Below are positions 8,039-17,223 of a stretch of DNA of 64,000 nucleotides, piece after piece. Numbering within the stretch: the stretch's first letter is position 1; each line of letters starts with the position of its first letter. The DNA is from Nonomuraea endophytica (lineage in GTDB: Bacteria > Actinomycetota > Actinomycetes > Streptosporangiales > Streptosporangiaceae), in NCBI RefSeq assembly GCF_014203235.1, contig NZ_JACHIN010000024.1:62001-126000 (forward strand), read 5' to 3'. The notes below the pieces were generated by a model. That model was not told where the DNA came from. It worked only from the letters and a program-made list of their open reading frames with translations, and searched no databases. The position numbers and the translations under genes are program-made.

Positions 8039-11000
8039 ATGGGAACCTCGTCGTTGTCTTCTCCACTCACCGAGCTTCAGAGCCGCCTGCCCGAACTCAT
8101 GCCGCGCGACCAGCGGCGGCTTCGGCGCAGGCTCGACGGCGTGCGCCGGGTGCGCTCGCGCGAGGCACGGGACAAGATCACCGCGGAGATCCTCGCGGAC
8201 GTGGAGCGCGCCGAGCAGCGCCTGGCCCGGCGCCGCGAAGCCGTACCCGTGGTGAGCTATCCGCAGGAGCTCCCCGTCTCCCAGCGCAAGGACGACATCC
8301 TCGCGGCCATCCGCGACAACCAGGTCGTGATCATCGCGGGTGAGACCGGATCAGGAAAGACCACGCAGATCCCCAAGATCTGCCTCGAACTCGGGCGGGG
8401 CGTGCGCGGCCTCATCGGGCACACCCAGCCCCGCCGCATCGCCGCCCGCACCGTCGCCGAGCGCATCGCCGAGGAGCTCGGCACCGAGCTCGGCCAGGCC
8501 GTCGGCTACAAGGTCCGCTTCACCGACCAGGGCGGCGACCGCACCCTGGTCAAGCTCATGACCGACGGCATCCTGCTGGCCGAGCTGCAGAACGACCGGC
8601 TGCTCGAGCAATACGACACGCTGATCATCGACGAGGCCCACGAGCGCAGCCTCAACATCGACTTCATCCTCGGCTACCTCAAACAGCTGCTGCCCCAGCG
8701 CCCCGACCTCAAGATCATCATTACCAGCGCCACCATCGACCCGGAGCGCTTCTCCCGCCACTTCGGCGACGCCCCGATCGTCGAGGTCTCCGGCCGCACC
8801 TACCCCGTCGAGGTCCGCTACCGGCCGCTCAACGAGGACGACGACCAGACGCAGGGCATCGTGGACGCCTGCAAGGAACTGGTCCTGGAAGGGCCGGGCG
8901 ACATCCTGGTCTTCCTCAGCGGCGAGCGGGAGATCCGCGACGCCGCCGACGCGCTGTCCAAGGCCGAGTTCCGCAACACCGAGATCCTTCCCCTGTACGC
9001 CCGGCTGAGCGCCGCCGAGCAACATCGCGTCTTCCAGCGCCACACCGGCAGGCGGGTCGTGCTGGCCACCAACGTGGCCGAGACGTCGCTGACCGTGCCC
9101 GGCATCAAATACGTCGTGGACCCGGGCTTCGCCCGCATCTCCCGCTACAGCCACCGCACCAAGGTGCAGCGCCTGCCCATCGAGGCCATCTCGCAGGCCA
9201 GCGCCAACCAGCGCAAGGGGCGGTCCGGGCGCACCTCCGACGGCATCTGCGTGCGGCTGTACGAGGAGGAGGACTTCCTCAACCGGCCCGAGTTCACCGA
9301 CCCGGAGATCCTGCGCACCAACCTCGCCAGCGTCATCCTGCAGATGACCTCGATCGGGCTGGGCGACATCGAGGCGTTCCCGTTCGTCGAGCCGCCGGAC
9401 AAACGGCAGGTGCGCGACGGCGTCAACCTGCTCGTCGAACTCGGCGCCTTCGACGCCCAGGGCAAGCTCACCGGCGTCGGCCGCAAGCTCGCCGGGCTGC
9501 CGGTCGACCCGCGCCTGGCCCGCATGGTGCTGGAGGCCGACAAGAACGGCTGCCTGCGCGAGGTCATGGTCATCGCCGCCGCGCTGTCGATCCAGGACCC
9601 GCGCGAGCGCCCCGCCGACAAGCAGCAGCAGGCCGACGAGAAGCACCGGCGCTTCGCCGACCCCGAGTCCGACTTCCTCACCTATCTCAACCTCTGGAAC
9701 TACCTCAAGGACAAGCAGAAGGAGCTGTCATCCAGCGCCTTCCGCCGCCTGTGCAAGTCCGAGTTCCTCAACTACCTGCGCGTCCGCGAGTGGCAGGACA
9801 TCTACAGCCAGATCCGGCAGACGCTCGGGGTCCAGCCGAACAGCGCGCCGGCCGCGCCGTACCAGATCCACTCCTCGCTCCTCGTCGGGCTGCTGTCGCA
9901 CATCGGCGTCAAGGACGTCGTGGACAAGCAGCGCGGGCAGGACGGGCGGCGGCCCATCCAGGAATACGTCGGCGCGCGCAACGCGCGCTTCGCGATCTTC
10001 CCCGGCTCGGCGCTGGCCAGGAAGCAGCCGCAGTGGCTGATGTCGGCCGAGCTCGTCGAGACCTCGCGCCTGTGGGCGCGGGTCAACGCCAAGATCGAGC
10101 CCGACTGGGTGGAGCCGCTCGCGCAGCATCTCGTCAAGCGCAACTACTCCGAGCCGCACTGGGAGAAGAACCAGGGCGCGGTCATCGCGCTGGAGAAGGT
10201 CACACTGTACGGCGTGCCGCTCGTCGTCGGCCGCAAGGTCAACTACGGGCGCATCGACCCGGAGCTGTCACGGGAGCTGTTCATCCGGCACGCCCTGGTC
10301 GACGGCGACTGGGACAGCCACCACGCGTTCCTGCGCGAGAACCGCAAGCTGCTCGGCGAGGTCGAGGAGCTGGAGGCGCGGGCCAGGCGGCGCGACATCA
10401 TGGTCGACGACGAGGCGCTGTTCGACTTCTACGACCAGCGCGTCCCGGCGGACGTGGTCTCCGCGCGGCACTTCGACTCCTGGTGGAAGACGGTCTCCGA
10501 CAAGAGCGTGCTGACGTTCACGCCGGAGATGCTGGTCAACGAGAACGCCGACGTCAGCGCCCAGGACTACCCCGACACGTGGCGGCAGATGGGCCAGCGG
10601 ATGAAGCTGACCTACCAGTTCGAGCCGGGCGCCGACGCCGACGGCGTCACCGTGCACGTGCCGCTGCAGGTGCTCAACCAGGTCAACGGCGACGGCTTCG
10701 ACTGGCAGATCCCCGGGCTGCGCGAGGAGTTGATCACCGCGCTGATCCGGGTGCTGCCCAAGCACCTGCGCCGCAACTTCGTGCCCGCGCCCAACTACGC
10801 CAAGCAGGTGCTCGCGGGCGTCAAGCCGACCGGCGAGCCGCTGCTGGACGCGGTCGAGCGCGAACTGCTGCGGCTGACCGGCGTACGCGTGCCGCGCGAC
10901 GCCTGGCAGCTCGACCAGGTGCCCGACCACCTGCGCGTCACCTACCGGGTGATCGACGAGCGCAAGCGCACGATCGCCGAGGGCAAGGACCTGGACGGGC

Positions 11001-11905
11001 TGAAGAAGCAGCTCGCCCCGCGCCTGCGCAAGACGCTCTCGGCCGCCGGCGACGACATCGAGCGCACCGGGCTCCACACGTGGAGTTTCGGCACGCTGCC
11101 CAAGGTGTTCGAGCAGGGCCGGATGAAGGGCTTTCCGGCGCTGGTGGACGAGGGCTCCAGCGTCGGCGTCAAGATCTACGAGACGCAGGCCGAGCAGCGC
11201 CGTTCCATGTGGACAGGCACCCGCCGCCTGTTGCTGCTCAACGTCACCAACCCGGCCAGGTCGCTGCTCGGCGGGCTGTCCAACCAGGCCAAGCTGGCGT
11301 TGTCACGCAGCCCCCACGGCGGTGCGGTGGCGTTGTTCGACGACGTGGTCAACGCGGCGGTCGACCAGCTCATGGCCGACGTGGGCGGGCCCGCCTGGGA
11401 CCCGGTCTCCTTCGACCGCCTCTACCAGCACGTACGGGCCGACCTGTACGAAACCGCCCGGGACGTGCTGGGCAAGGTGGAGCAGATCCTGAGCACCTGG
11501 CACACGATCGGCACCCAGCTGTCCGGCCTGCGCCGCAGCGCCTCGACGGACGACGCCCGCGACCAGCTCGGCAAGCTCATCTACGCGGGCTTCGTGACGG
11601 GGACCGGTGTGAAACGCCTACCCGACATTTCCCGCTATCTCCGGGCCCTTGAGCGCCGCCTGACCAAGCTGCCCGAGGAGCCGTGGCGGGACGAGGAATG
11701 GATGGACCGGGTCCACAAGGTCGAGGACGACTACCAGGACCTGCTCGACCGCCTCGCCCCGGCCCGCCGTGCCGACCCGGACGTGCGGGAGATCCGCTGG
11801 ATGATCGAGGAACTCCGCGTCAGCTTCTTCGCCCAGACCCTGGGCACCCCCACCCCGGTCTCGGAGAAGCGCATCGCGAAGGCGATGGAGAAACTCAGTC
11901 CTTGA
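8039..11905 (+). CDS. hrpA: ATP-dependent RNA helicase HrpA
   Basis: The protein has 1288 residues from ATG 8039, close to the size of E. coli HrpA (about 1300). It is a DEAH-box helicase: GETGSGKTT (Walker A), DEAHERS (motif II), TSAT (motif III), then the helicase C domain with TNVAETSLTVPG and QRKGRSGR. HA2/OB regions and the long carboxy-terminal DUF3418 domain characteristic of HrpA follow. E. coli HrpA acts on mRNA and on stalled ribosomes. An in-frame extension back to 7919 has a composition unlike the rest and I reject it. It converges with the Uma2 gene, overlapping 11 bases. Confidence 0.93.
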   Translation: MGTSSLSSPLTELQSRLPELMPRDQRRLRRRLDGVRRVRSREARDKITAEILADVERAEQRLARRREAVPVVSYPQELPVSQRKDDILAAIRDNQVVIIAGETGSGKTTQIPKICLELGRGVRGLIGHTQPRRIAARTVAERIAEELGTELGQAVGYKVRFTDQGGDRTLVKLMTDGILLAELQNDRLLEQYDTLIIDEAHERSLNIDFILGYLKQLLPQRPDLKIIITSATIDPERFSRHFGDAPIVEVSGRTYPVEVRYRPLNEDDDQTQGIVDACKELVLEGPGDILVFLSGEREIRDAADALSKAEFRNTEILPLYARLSAAEQHRVFQRHTGRRVVLATNVAETSLTVPGIKYVVDPGFARISRYSHRTKVQRLPIEAISQASANQRKGRSGRTSDGICVRLYEEEDFLNRPEFTDPEILRTNLASVILQMTSIGLGDIEAFPFVEPPDKRQVRDGVNLLVELGAFDAQGKLTGVGRKLAGLPVDPRLARMVLEADKNGCLREVMVIAAALSIQDPRERPADKQQQADEKHRRFADPESDFLTYLNLWNYLKDKQKELSSSAFRRLCKSEFLNYLRVREWQDIYSQIRQTLGVQPNSAPAAPYQIHSSLLVGLLSHIGVKDVVDKQRGQDGRRPIQEYVGARNARFAIFPGSALARKQPQWLMSAELVETSRLWARVNAKIEPDWVEPLAQHLVKRNYSEPHWEKNQGAVIALEKVTLYGVPLVVGRKVNYGRIDPELSRELFIRHALVDGDWDSHHAFLRENRKLLGEVEELEARARRRDIMVDDEALFDFYDQRVPADVVSARHFDSWWKTVSDKSVLTFTPEMLVNENADVSAQDYPDTWRQMGQRMKLTYQFEPGADADGVTVHVPLQVLNQVNGDGFDWQIPGLREELITALIRVLPKHLRRNFVPAPNYAKQVLAGVKPTGEPLLDAVERELLRLTGVRVPRDAWQLDQVPDHLRVTYRVIDERKRTIAEGKDLDGLKKQLAPRLRKTLSAAGDDIERTGLHTWSFGTLPKVFEQGRMKGFPALVDEGSSVGVKIYETQAEQRRSMWTGTRRLLLLNVTNPARSLLGGLSNQAKLALSRSPHGGAVALFDDVVNAAVDQLMADVGGPAWDPVSFDRLYQHVRADLYETARDVLGKVEQILSTWHTIGTQLSGLRRSASTDDARDQLGKLIYAGFVTGTGVKRLPDISRYLRALERRLTKLPEEPWRDEEWMDRVHKVEDDYQDLLDRLAPARRADPDVREIRWMIEELRVSFFAQTLGTPTPVSEKRIAKAMEKLSP

Positions 11906-12494
11906 ACAGGGTGGTCTCCAGGTCGAAGTCGACGGGCTCGGGCAGGTGCAGGGTCTCGCCCAGCACGCACTCGTCCTTGGCCTGATAGGCGCCGTCGGCG
12001 ATGTCGCTGTAGACGGTCGCCGTGTTCGCGATCGGGTCGAGCAGGAGGTAGACGGGGACGCCGCCGATCGCGTAGAGGCCGACTTTCGTGACGCGATCGT
12101 CGTGCTTGCTGCTGGGCGAGACGACTTCGGCCACCATGATCAGGCCCGATGAGCGCATCTCGCGCTCTCCCCATCGGGGGCAGTCGGGCGGCAGGAGAAC
12201 GTAGTCAGGCACGACCGGCTCACGCGGGCCTTCGATGCACACGTCCAGGCCGCCGGGATATCCCTTCCAGCCTCGCTCCTTCCTGACCGGGAGAAGCAGA
12301 TCGTGAAGATCTGCGAAGGCACCCTGGTGTTCCGGGGATCCAACGGGGCTCACGTGCAAGTTCCCTTCGATGACCTCGACCCGGAGACCGGGGAGGGGGG
12401 GTAGGGCATCGAACAGCTCCCGCACCGTGAAAGGCAGCTCGGCAGGCGGGGCCTCGTAGGGCGTCACACGATGCCTACGCGCAGTTGCGACCAT
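11895..12494 (-). CDS. Uma2-family (DUF820) endonuclease-like protein
   Basis: This 199-residue protein has the Uma2/DUF820 layout: a proline-rich start, LRVEVIEGNLHVSP with the conserved Glu, VVPDYVLLP with the conserved Asp, and MVAEVVSPSSKHDDRVTKV carrying the E-V-x-S-P-S block and the following Lys. These are the acidic and Lys positions of a PD-(D/E)xK nuclease fold. The family is greatly expanded in actinobacteria and cyanobacteria and its substrates are mostly unknown. The gene stands alone between hrpA (tail overlap) and the ABC permease gene. Confidence 0.88.
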   Translation of the reverse strand: MVATARRHRVTPYEAPPAELPFTVRELFDALPPLPGLRVEVIEGNLHVSPVGSPEHQGAFADLHDLLLPVRKERGWKGYPGGLDVCIEGPREPVVPDYVLLPPDCPRWGEREMRSSGLIMVAEVVSPSSKHDDRVTKVGLYAIGGVPVYLLLDPIANTATVYSDIADGAYQAKDECVLGETLHLPEPVDFDLETTLFKD

Positions 12495-12538
12495 GGAACC
12501 TGTCCCTTCGTGTCTGGGCGGGTACGCTCAGTATTGCA

Positions 12539-13261
12539 TCATGCCCTGACATCTCGCCGGTAAAAGACCGCCAGCCCGGCGCCGACGGTCAGGGCGACGA
12601 AGGCGGTGTAGAGGGCGAAGCCGCCGAGGTGGCCGTCCGGCGACAGGACGGACAGGCCGGCGACCATCGGCCAGATCTGGGCCACCCATTCCGGCAGCAG
12701 CCGGAGGATCGCGATCACCAGGACCGTGGCCGAGACGACGATGATGACGCCGCCCGCCGTGGAACGGACCAGGAACCCCATGGCCAGCCCGAACAACCCC
12801 AGCAGGCCCAGGTAAAGGCCCGCGCCCAGGACCGCGCGCAGCGCTCCCGGGTCGCCCAGTGCGGCCCGCGGCAGGCCCGCGGCGGCGAAGACGTGCTGGC
12901 CGATCAGGAAGGAGGCCACGGCGGTCAGGAGTCCGGCGAACGTGCCCAGGCACGCCACCACGGCGCACTTGGCGGCGAAGAGGCGGCTTCGGCTCGGGAC
13001 GGCCATCACGCTGGTCCTGATGGTGCCGCCGGCGTACTCGGAGGTGACGGCCAGCACGCCCAGCACGCCGATCGCGACCTGGCCGAACAGCAGGCCGCCC
13101 TGGAGGCTGGCGGCCACCGGCTCCAGGCGCTCGCCCTCGTGGGCCGCCTCCGCCGCGGCGCCGGCCATGATCACGCCGAGCCCCGCGGTGAGCACGGCGA
13201 GGGCGGCCAGGCACCACCAGGTCGAGTGAAGCGTCCGCAGTTTGATCCATTCAGCTTTCAT
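12539..13261 (-). CDS. ABC transporter permease
   Basis: The product is 240 residues with about six hydrophobic segments (for example WWCLAALAVLTAGLGVIMAG, LGLLGLFGLAMGF and GVIIVVSATVLVIAI). The N-terminus MKAEWIKLRTLHSTWW is typical of ABC-2 type permeases next to NodI/BcrA-like ATPases. Its ATG overlaps the ATPase stop as ATGA, so the two are co-translated. Substrate unknown; drug or peptide export is usual for this subfamily. Confidence 0.87.
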   Translation of the reverse strand: MKAEWIKLRTLHSTWWCLAALAVLTAGLGVIMAGAAAEAAHEGERLEPVAASLQGGLLFGQVAIGVLGVLAVTSEYAGGTIRTSVMAVPSRSRLFAAKCAVVACLGTFAGLLTAVASFLIGQHVFAAAGLPRAALGDPGALRAVLGAGLYLGLLGLFGLAMGFLVRSTAGGVIIVVSATVLVIAILRLLPEWVAQIWPMVAGLSVLSPDGHLGGFALYTAFVALTVGAGLAVFYRRDVRA

Positions 13262-13971
13262 GATCCGAACTCCACGCTGTCGGCGGTCAGGGCGAGGTAG
13301 GCGTCTTCCAGGGAGCCGGTCACACTGGTCATCGGCGTGTCGGCCAGCAGGCGGCCCCGGCCGATGACGATCAGGTGGTCGGCGGTCTGCTCCATCTCGG
13401 CGAGCAGGTGGCTGGAGACCAGGACCGTGCGGCCCTCGGCGGCCAGCCCGCGCATCAGGCCACGGATCCAGCGGATGCCGCCCGGGTCCAGCCCGTTCAC
13501 CGGCTCGTCGAAGATCAGCACGCCCGGATCGCCCAGGAGCGCCGCCGCGATGCCGAGGCGCTGGGACATGCCCAGGGAGAACGTCCCGGCCCGCCGGTCG
13601 GCGACGCCGTCCAGGCCCACCTGCTCCAGCACGGCGGTGACGCGCCTGTCGCGGATGCGGTTGCTCGCGGCGAGCATGCGCAGGTGGTCGCGGGCGCTCC
13701 GGCGCGGGTGCGCGGACCGCCCGTCCAGCAGGACGCCCACCTCGCGCAGCGGCGCGGGCAGTGCGTGGTACGGCCGTCCGCCGACGGCCGCCCGGCCCGA
13801 GCTGGGACGGTCGAGGCCGACGATCATCCGGATCGTGGTGCTCTTGCCCGCGCCGTTCGGGCCGAGGAAGCCGGTGACGACTCCGGGGTGGACGGCGCAG
13901 GTCAGCTCGTCCACCGCGGTGGCGCGGCCGTACCTCTTGGTGAGTCCTTCCAGGGTGATTGTTTGGTTCAT
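13258..13971 (-). CDS. ABC transporter ATP-binding protein
   Basis: This 237-residue cytoplasmic ATPase has Walker A GPNGAGKST, signature LGMSQRLGIA (in place of LSGGQ), Walker B VLIFDEPVNGLDP and the switch His in VSSHLLAEME. It resembles BcrA/DrrA-type importer-like ATPases that drive small export permeases. It forms a two-gene operon with the following permease and diverges from a histidine kinase/response regulator pair that may control it, an arrangement common for antibiotic- or cell-envelope-responsive exporters. Confidence 0.9.
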   Translation of the reverse strand: MNQTITLEGLTKRYGRATAVDELTCAVHPGVVTGFLGPNGAGKSTTIRMIVGLDRPSSGRAAVGGRPYHALPAPLREVGVLLDGRSAHPRRSARDHLRMLAASNRIRDRRVTAVLEQVGLDGVADRRAGTFSLGMSQRLGIAAALLGDPGVLIFDEPVNGLDPGGIRWIRGLMRGLAAEGRTVLVSSHLLAEMEQTADHLIVIGRGRLLADTPMTSVTGSLEDAYLALTADSVEFGS

Positions 13972-14077
13972 GGGGAGATTCCAGCGTCGCGGGGCAGTCG
14001 GGCAGAAGCCCGGAAAGTGGTGACACCTGCGACTTTCGTAGGATCCGGTGCGGGCGGCTGCGGCCTAGGGTGAGGGC

Positions 14078-15163
14078 GTGCTGATGCGTGTCGTCATGAC
14101 CCTCGCCGCACTCCTGCTGTCGCTCCACGTCGTGGGCACGCTCGATCCGCCGTGGCCGGTGGCCGTCGCGCTGGTCGCGTCCGGGCTGGTCCTGCTGGTC
14201 CGCTCGCCTCTGGTGGCGGCCTGGGTGACGGTGGGGGCGGCGGTGGTTCACCTGTTCGCGCCGCCGGTGCACCTGGAGATGATCCTCTGGGCGCCGCCGG
14301 CCGCGCCGTTCGTCGCCTATCTGGCGATGCGGTACGCGCCGCGCAGCCCGGTCGCCGTGGTGCCCGTGGCGCTGTTCACCGCGCTGGCGGCGTGGTGGGG
14401 GCCGACGTCGGAGTTCGGCATCCGCACCGTGCTGCTGACCGTGGCCGCGGCCGTGCTCGGCCTGTACCTGTCGACGCGTGCCAACCTGCTGCGGGCGCTC
14501 ACCGACCGCGCCGAGCGGGCCGAGCGCGAGCAGCACCTGCTCGCGGAGCAGGCCAGGGGCGAGGAGCGGGTACGGCTCGCCGCCGAGATCCACGACCTCG
14601 TCACCCACCGGGTCAGCCTCATGGTGCTCCAGGCGGGCGCCCTGGGCCTGACCGCCGCCGACCGCCCGGCCAGGGAGGCGGCCGAGACGCTGCGCGCCAC
14701 CGGCTGCCAGGCGCTGGAAGAACTGCGCGAACTGGTCGGCGTGCTGCGCGCCCCGTCGGCCCCGGTGCGCGGCCAGCCCGAGGTGCCGCTGCTGCCCGCG
14801 CTGGCGGAACTGGTCGAGGGTTCCGGCCTGCGCGTCGGGTTCGAGGCCGACGACGCGCAGGTCTCGCCGGTCGTCCTGCGTACGGCGGAGCGAACCCTGC
14901 AGGAGGCGCTCACGAACGTGCGCAAACACGCCCCGGGCGCCGAGACCACGGTACGGCTGCGCTGCGACGGCGACCGGGTGCGCATCACGGTGGCCAACTC
15001 GGCCCCCGCGGGTCCGGGCGACCCGGAGCTGGCGGCGGCCGGTTCCGGCACCGGCCTGCTCGGCCTGCGCGAGCGCGTGGAACTGGTGGACGGCACGCTG
15101 GCGGCCGGCCCGTCGGAGGCAGGAGGCTTCGTGGTGGACGTGACCCTCCCGGTGGCGTCGTGA
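14078..15163 (+). CDS. Sensor histidine kinase (NarL/DesK type)
   Basis: This 361-residue kinase has about five N-terminal membrane helices (residues 5-135) and essentially no extracellular domain, then the HisKA_3 dimerisation block RVRLAAEIHDLVTHRVS with phospho-acceptor His172. An HATPase region follows with TLQEALTNVRKHAPG (N box) and GSGTGLLGLRERV (G box). The GTG at 14078 and the ATG at 14084 are both possible starts; GAGGG lies just upstream. Membrane-embedded sensing of this form is typical of intramembrane-sensing kinases beside ABC exporters. Its stop overlaps the regulator start by four bases. Confidence 0.9.
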   Translation: MLMRVVMTLAALLLSLHVVGTLDPPWPVAVALVASGLVLLVRSPLVAAWVTVGAAVVHLFAPPVHLEMILWAPPAAPFVAYLAMRYAPRSPVAVVPVALFTALAAWWGPTSEFGIRTVLLTVAAAVLGLYLSTRANLLRALTDRAERAEREQHLLAEQARGEERVRLAAEIHDLVTHRVSLMVLQAGALGLTAADRPAREAAETLRATGCQALEELRELVGVLRAPSAPVRGQPEVPLLPALAELVEGSGLRVGFEADDAQVSPVVLRTAERTLQEALTNVRKHAPGAETTVRLRCDGDRVRITVANSAPAGPGDPELAAAGSGTGLLGLRERVELVDGTLAAGPSEAGGFVVDVTLPVAS

Positions 15164-15795
15164 TCAGCGTCGTGGTGGTGGACGACGAGCCGATGGTCTG
15201 CGCCCACCTGCGCGCGATCCTCGGCTCGTCGGGCGAGATCACCGTGGTGGACGAGGCGCACGACGGCGCCGCCGGGGTCGAGGCGGTGGTGCGCCACCGG
15301 CCGGACCTGGTGCTCATGGACCTGCGGATGCCCGGCGTGGACGGGCTGGCGGCCATCGCGCGCATCGCCAGGCTGCCCGCGCCGCCCGCGGTGCTGGTGC
15401 TGACCACGTTCGACGCCGACCACTACGTGCTGCGCGCGCTCACCTCGGGGGCGGGCGGATACCTGCTGAAGTCGACGCCGCCCGCCGACCTGATCAACCT
15501 GGTGAAGGCGGCGGCCGGCGGCCACACGGTGCTGTCCGGACCGGCGGCGTCCCGGCTACTGGACGGCGCGGTCCGCCGCCAGGCCGCCCGGCGCAGGCTG
15601 GAGGCGCTGACCGGGCGCGAACGGGAGGTGCTGGCCGGTCTGGGCGCGGGCCGCAGCAACGCGGAGATCGCCGGGCAGCTGTTCCTGACCGAGGCCACGG
15701 TCAAGGGGCACGTCTCCCGCATCCTGATCAAGCTCCGCTGCTCGAACCGGACCCAGGCGGGGCTGCTGGCGTTCGAGGCCGGCCTACCCGATTGA
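15160..15795 (+). CDS. Response regulator, NarL/LuxR family
   Basis: This 211-residue regulator starts at a GTG inside the kinase stop (GTGA). The receiver domain has the acidic pair at 8-9, phospho-acceptor Asp54 in LVLMDLRMPG and the Lys in GGYLLKS. The carboxy-terminal LuxR helix-turn-helix reads LTGREREVLAGLG...NAEIAGQLFLTEATVKGH. It should bind DNA as a dimer when phosphorylated by the adjacent kinase. The divergent ABC exporter is the natural first target. Confidence 0.92.
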   Translation: MISVVVVDDEPMVCAHLRAILGSSGEITVVDEAHDGAAGVEAVVRHRPDLVLMDLRMPGVDGLAAIARIARLPAPPAVLVLTTFDADHYVLRALTSGAGGYLLKSTPPADLINLVKAAAGGHTVLSGPAASRLLDGAVRRQAARRRLEALTGREREVLAGLGAGRSNAEIAGQLFLTEATVKGHVSRILIKLRCSNRTQAGLLAFEAGLPD

Positions 15796-15820
15796 AAGTA
15801 TACCGGCTGACCGGTATAGT
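15792..15820 (+). promoter_or_regulatory. Leaderless promoter with embedded TetR operator
   Basis: TTGAAA (15792-15797), exactly 17 bases, then TATAGT (15815-15820), eight bases before the GTG of the TetR gene; no ribosome site lies between. A perfect inverted repeat TATACCGG-N4-CCGGTATA (15799-15818) fills the spacer and overlaps the -10 hexamer, so a bound repressor would block its own promoter. The -35 overlaps the stop codon of the response regulator. Confidence 0.75.
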
Positions 15821-15828
15821 TGCGAGGC

Positions 15829-16377
15829 GTGCCCAGACCCAGTTCCAGGGAGCGGCTGCTCGACGCCGCCGCCGACGTCCTGCTCACCGACGGGGCCGAG
15901 TCGCTCACGCTCGAAGCCGTCGCCAAGCGGGCCGGAGTCTCCAAAGGGGGGCTCTTCTACCACTTCCCGACCAAGCAGGCGCTGGTCGCCGGCATGGTCG
16001 AACGCCTGACCGCCGCCTTCGACGACGCCCTGGCCCAGGCCGGCGGGCGGCCCGGCGACTACCTGCGCGCCTACATCGAGGCCACGATCCCGCTCCAGCC
16101 CGCCGCCGCGGCGCCCGCCGACCGGGTCACCGTCGCCCTGCTGGCCGGGGTGCTGGTCGATCCCGCCGGGCTGGAACCGCTCAGGCAGCGTTACGCCGCC
16201 TGGCAGGAGCGGCTGGCCGCCGACGGGATCGACCCGGCGGCCGCGACAGCCGTACGCCTGGCCGTGGACGGATGGTGGGCGGCGCGGCTGCTCGGACTCG
16301 GCGAGCCGGGACCGGACCTGCACGAGAGCACCCGCCGCTACCTTCTGGAGATGATCGACCGTGCTGCGCGCGACTAA
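15829..16377 (+). CDS. TetR-family transcriptional repressor
   Basis: This 182-residue protein has the N-terminal HTH LLDAAADVLLTDGAESLTLEA...AKRAGVSKGGLFYHFPTKQAL, a textbook TetR domain, followed by a TetR_C-like ligand domain (about 75-182). I chose GTG 15829, eight bases after a TATAGT hexamer, rather than the TTG at 15820 that falls in the promoter. The operator in its promoter predicts autorepression. The next gene, a small membrane protein, overlaps its end and is the likely co-regulated target. Confidence 0.92.
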   Translation: MPRPSSRERLLDAAADVLLTDGAESLTLEAVAKRAGVSKGGLFYHFPTKQALVAGMVERLTAAFDDALAQAGGRPGDYLRAYIEATIPLQPAAAAPADRVTVALLAGVLVDPAGLEPLRQRYAAWQERLAADGIDPAAATAVRLAVDGWWAARLLGLGEPGPDLHESTRRYLLEMIDRAARD

Positions 16378-16765
16378 GGCCCTCATGCTCGGCACCGACG
16401 TCGGCTTCGTCGTCTACTTCAGCGTGACGGGCCTCGGGCTGATCCCGCCCGAGTGGGCCTTCGCCGACTACGCCAACCCGCTCATGGCCGACTGGAACTG
16501 GTCGTTCCTCTGGATCGACATGCTGGCCAGCGCGACCGGGCTGACGAGCCTGTGGCTGCTGCGGGGGAGCGTGCCCAGGCCGGGCGGCCCGCCGCTGATG
16601 CTGGTCTCGCTGGTGCTGACCATGGCGTCGGGGCTGATGGCGATCGCGTTCTGGACGTTGCGCGGTGATTTCTCCCTGGCCTGGTGGATCCCCAACCTCT
16701 ACCTGATGCTCTTCCCGATCCCCGCCATCGCCTGCCTGATCACGGCACGTAGGATCGAGGCATGA
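16361..16765 (+). CDS. Small four-helix membrane protein (DUF5360-like)
   Basis: This 134-residue protein has four predicted membrane segments: around MLGTDVGFVVYFSVTGLGLI, SFLWIDMLASATGLTSLWLL, LMLVSLVLTMASGLMAIAFW and LYLMLFPIPAIACLI. It resembles the DUF5360/YvaD family, usually found beside a TetR regulator. The GTG start overlaps the TetR stop by 17 bases; ATG 16385 is an alternative. Function unknown; perhaps an effector-responsive membrane protein under the TetR switch. Confidence 0.75.
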   Translation: MLRATKALMLGTDVGFVVYFSVTGLGLIPPEWAFADYANPLMADWNWSFLWIDMLASATGLTSLWLLRGSVPRPGGPPLMLVSLVLTMASGLMAIAFWTLRGDFSLAWWIPNLYLMLFPIPAIACLITARRIEA

Positions 16766-17223
16766 CGGAGCGCAAACCTCTTGGCATGCCCTTCGAGTCA
16801 TGGATCGACCGGCAGATCCGCGAGGCCGCCGAGCGCGGCGAGTTCGACGATCTGCCGGGCACGGGCAAGCCGATCCCCGGCGCCGGCCGGCCCCAGGACG
16901 ACAACTGGTGGATCAAGAACAAGCTCGCAGAAGAAGGCCTGTCGATGCCGCTGCCGCCCAGCCTCGCGCTGCGCAAGGAGGCCGACGAGGTGCTCGAACT
17001 GGCGTTGAAGGCGGGCTCCGAGGGCGAGGTGCGCCTTCTCGTCCAGGGGATCAACGAGAAGATCAACAAGGCCATCAGGCGGGGCGCGGCCGGGCCGCCG
17101 GTCGACCTGTTCCCGTTCAACGTGGAGCGCGTGGTGGAGCGCTGGCGCGTCTCGTACCCTGATGGGCGTCCGCGCACGAGGGAAGAGGAAGATGATCAAG
17201 GCGCTGGTGTTCGACGTCGGTGA
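16762..17223 (+). CDS. DUF1992 protein (DnaJ-C28 homologue)
   Basis: This 153-residue protein overlaps the preceding stop as ATGA. It carries the DUF1992 signature ESWIDRQIREAAERGEFDDL followed by PGTGKPIPG and WWIKNKL, the same conserved block seen in eukaryotic DNAJC28. No J domain is present. The C-terminus is charged (REEEDDQG). Function is not established in bacteria. Its last 32 bases overlap the HAD gene start. Confidence 0.85.
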   Translation: MTERKPLGMPFESWIDRQIREAAERGEFDDLPGTGKPIPGAGRPQDDNWWIKNKLAEEGLSMPLPPSLALRKEADEVLELALKAGSEGEVRLLVQGINEKINKAIRRGAAGPPVDLFPFNVERVVERWRVSYPDGRPRTREEEDDQGAGVRRR

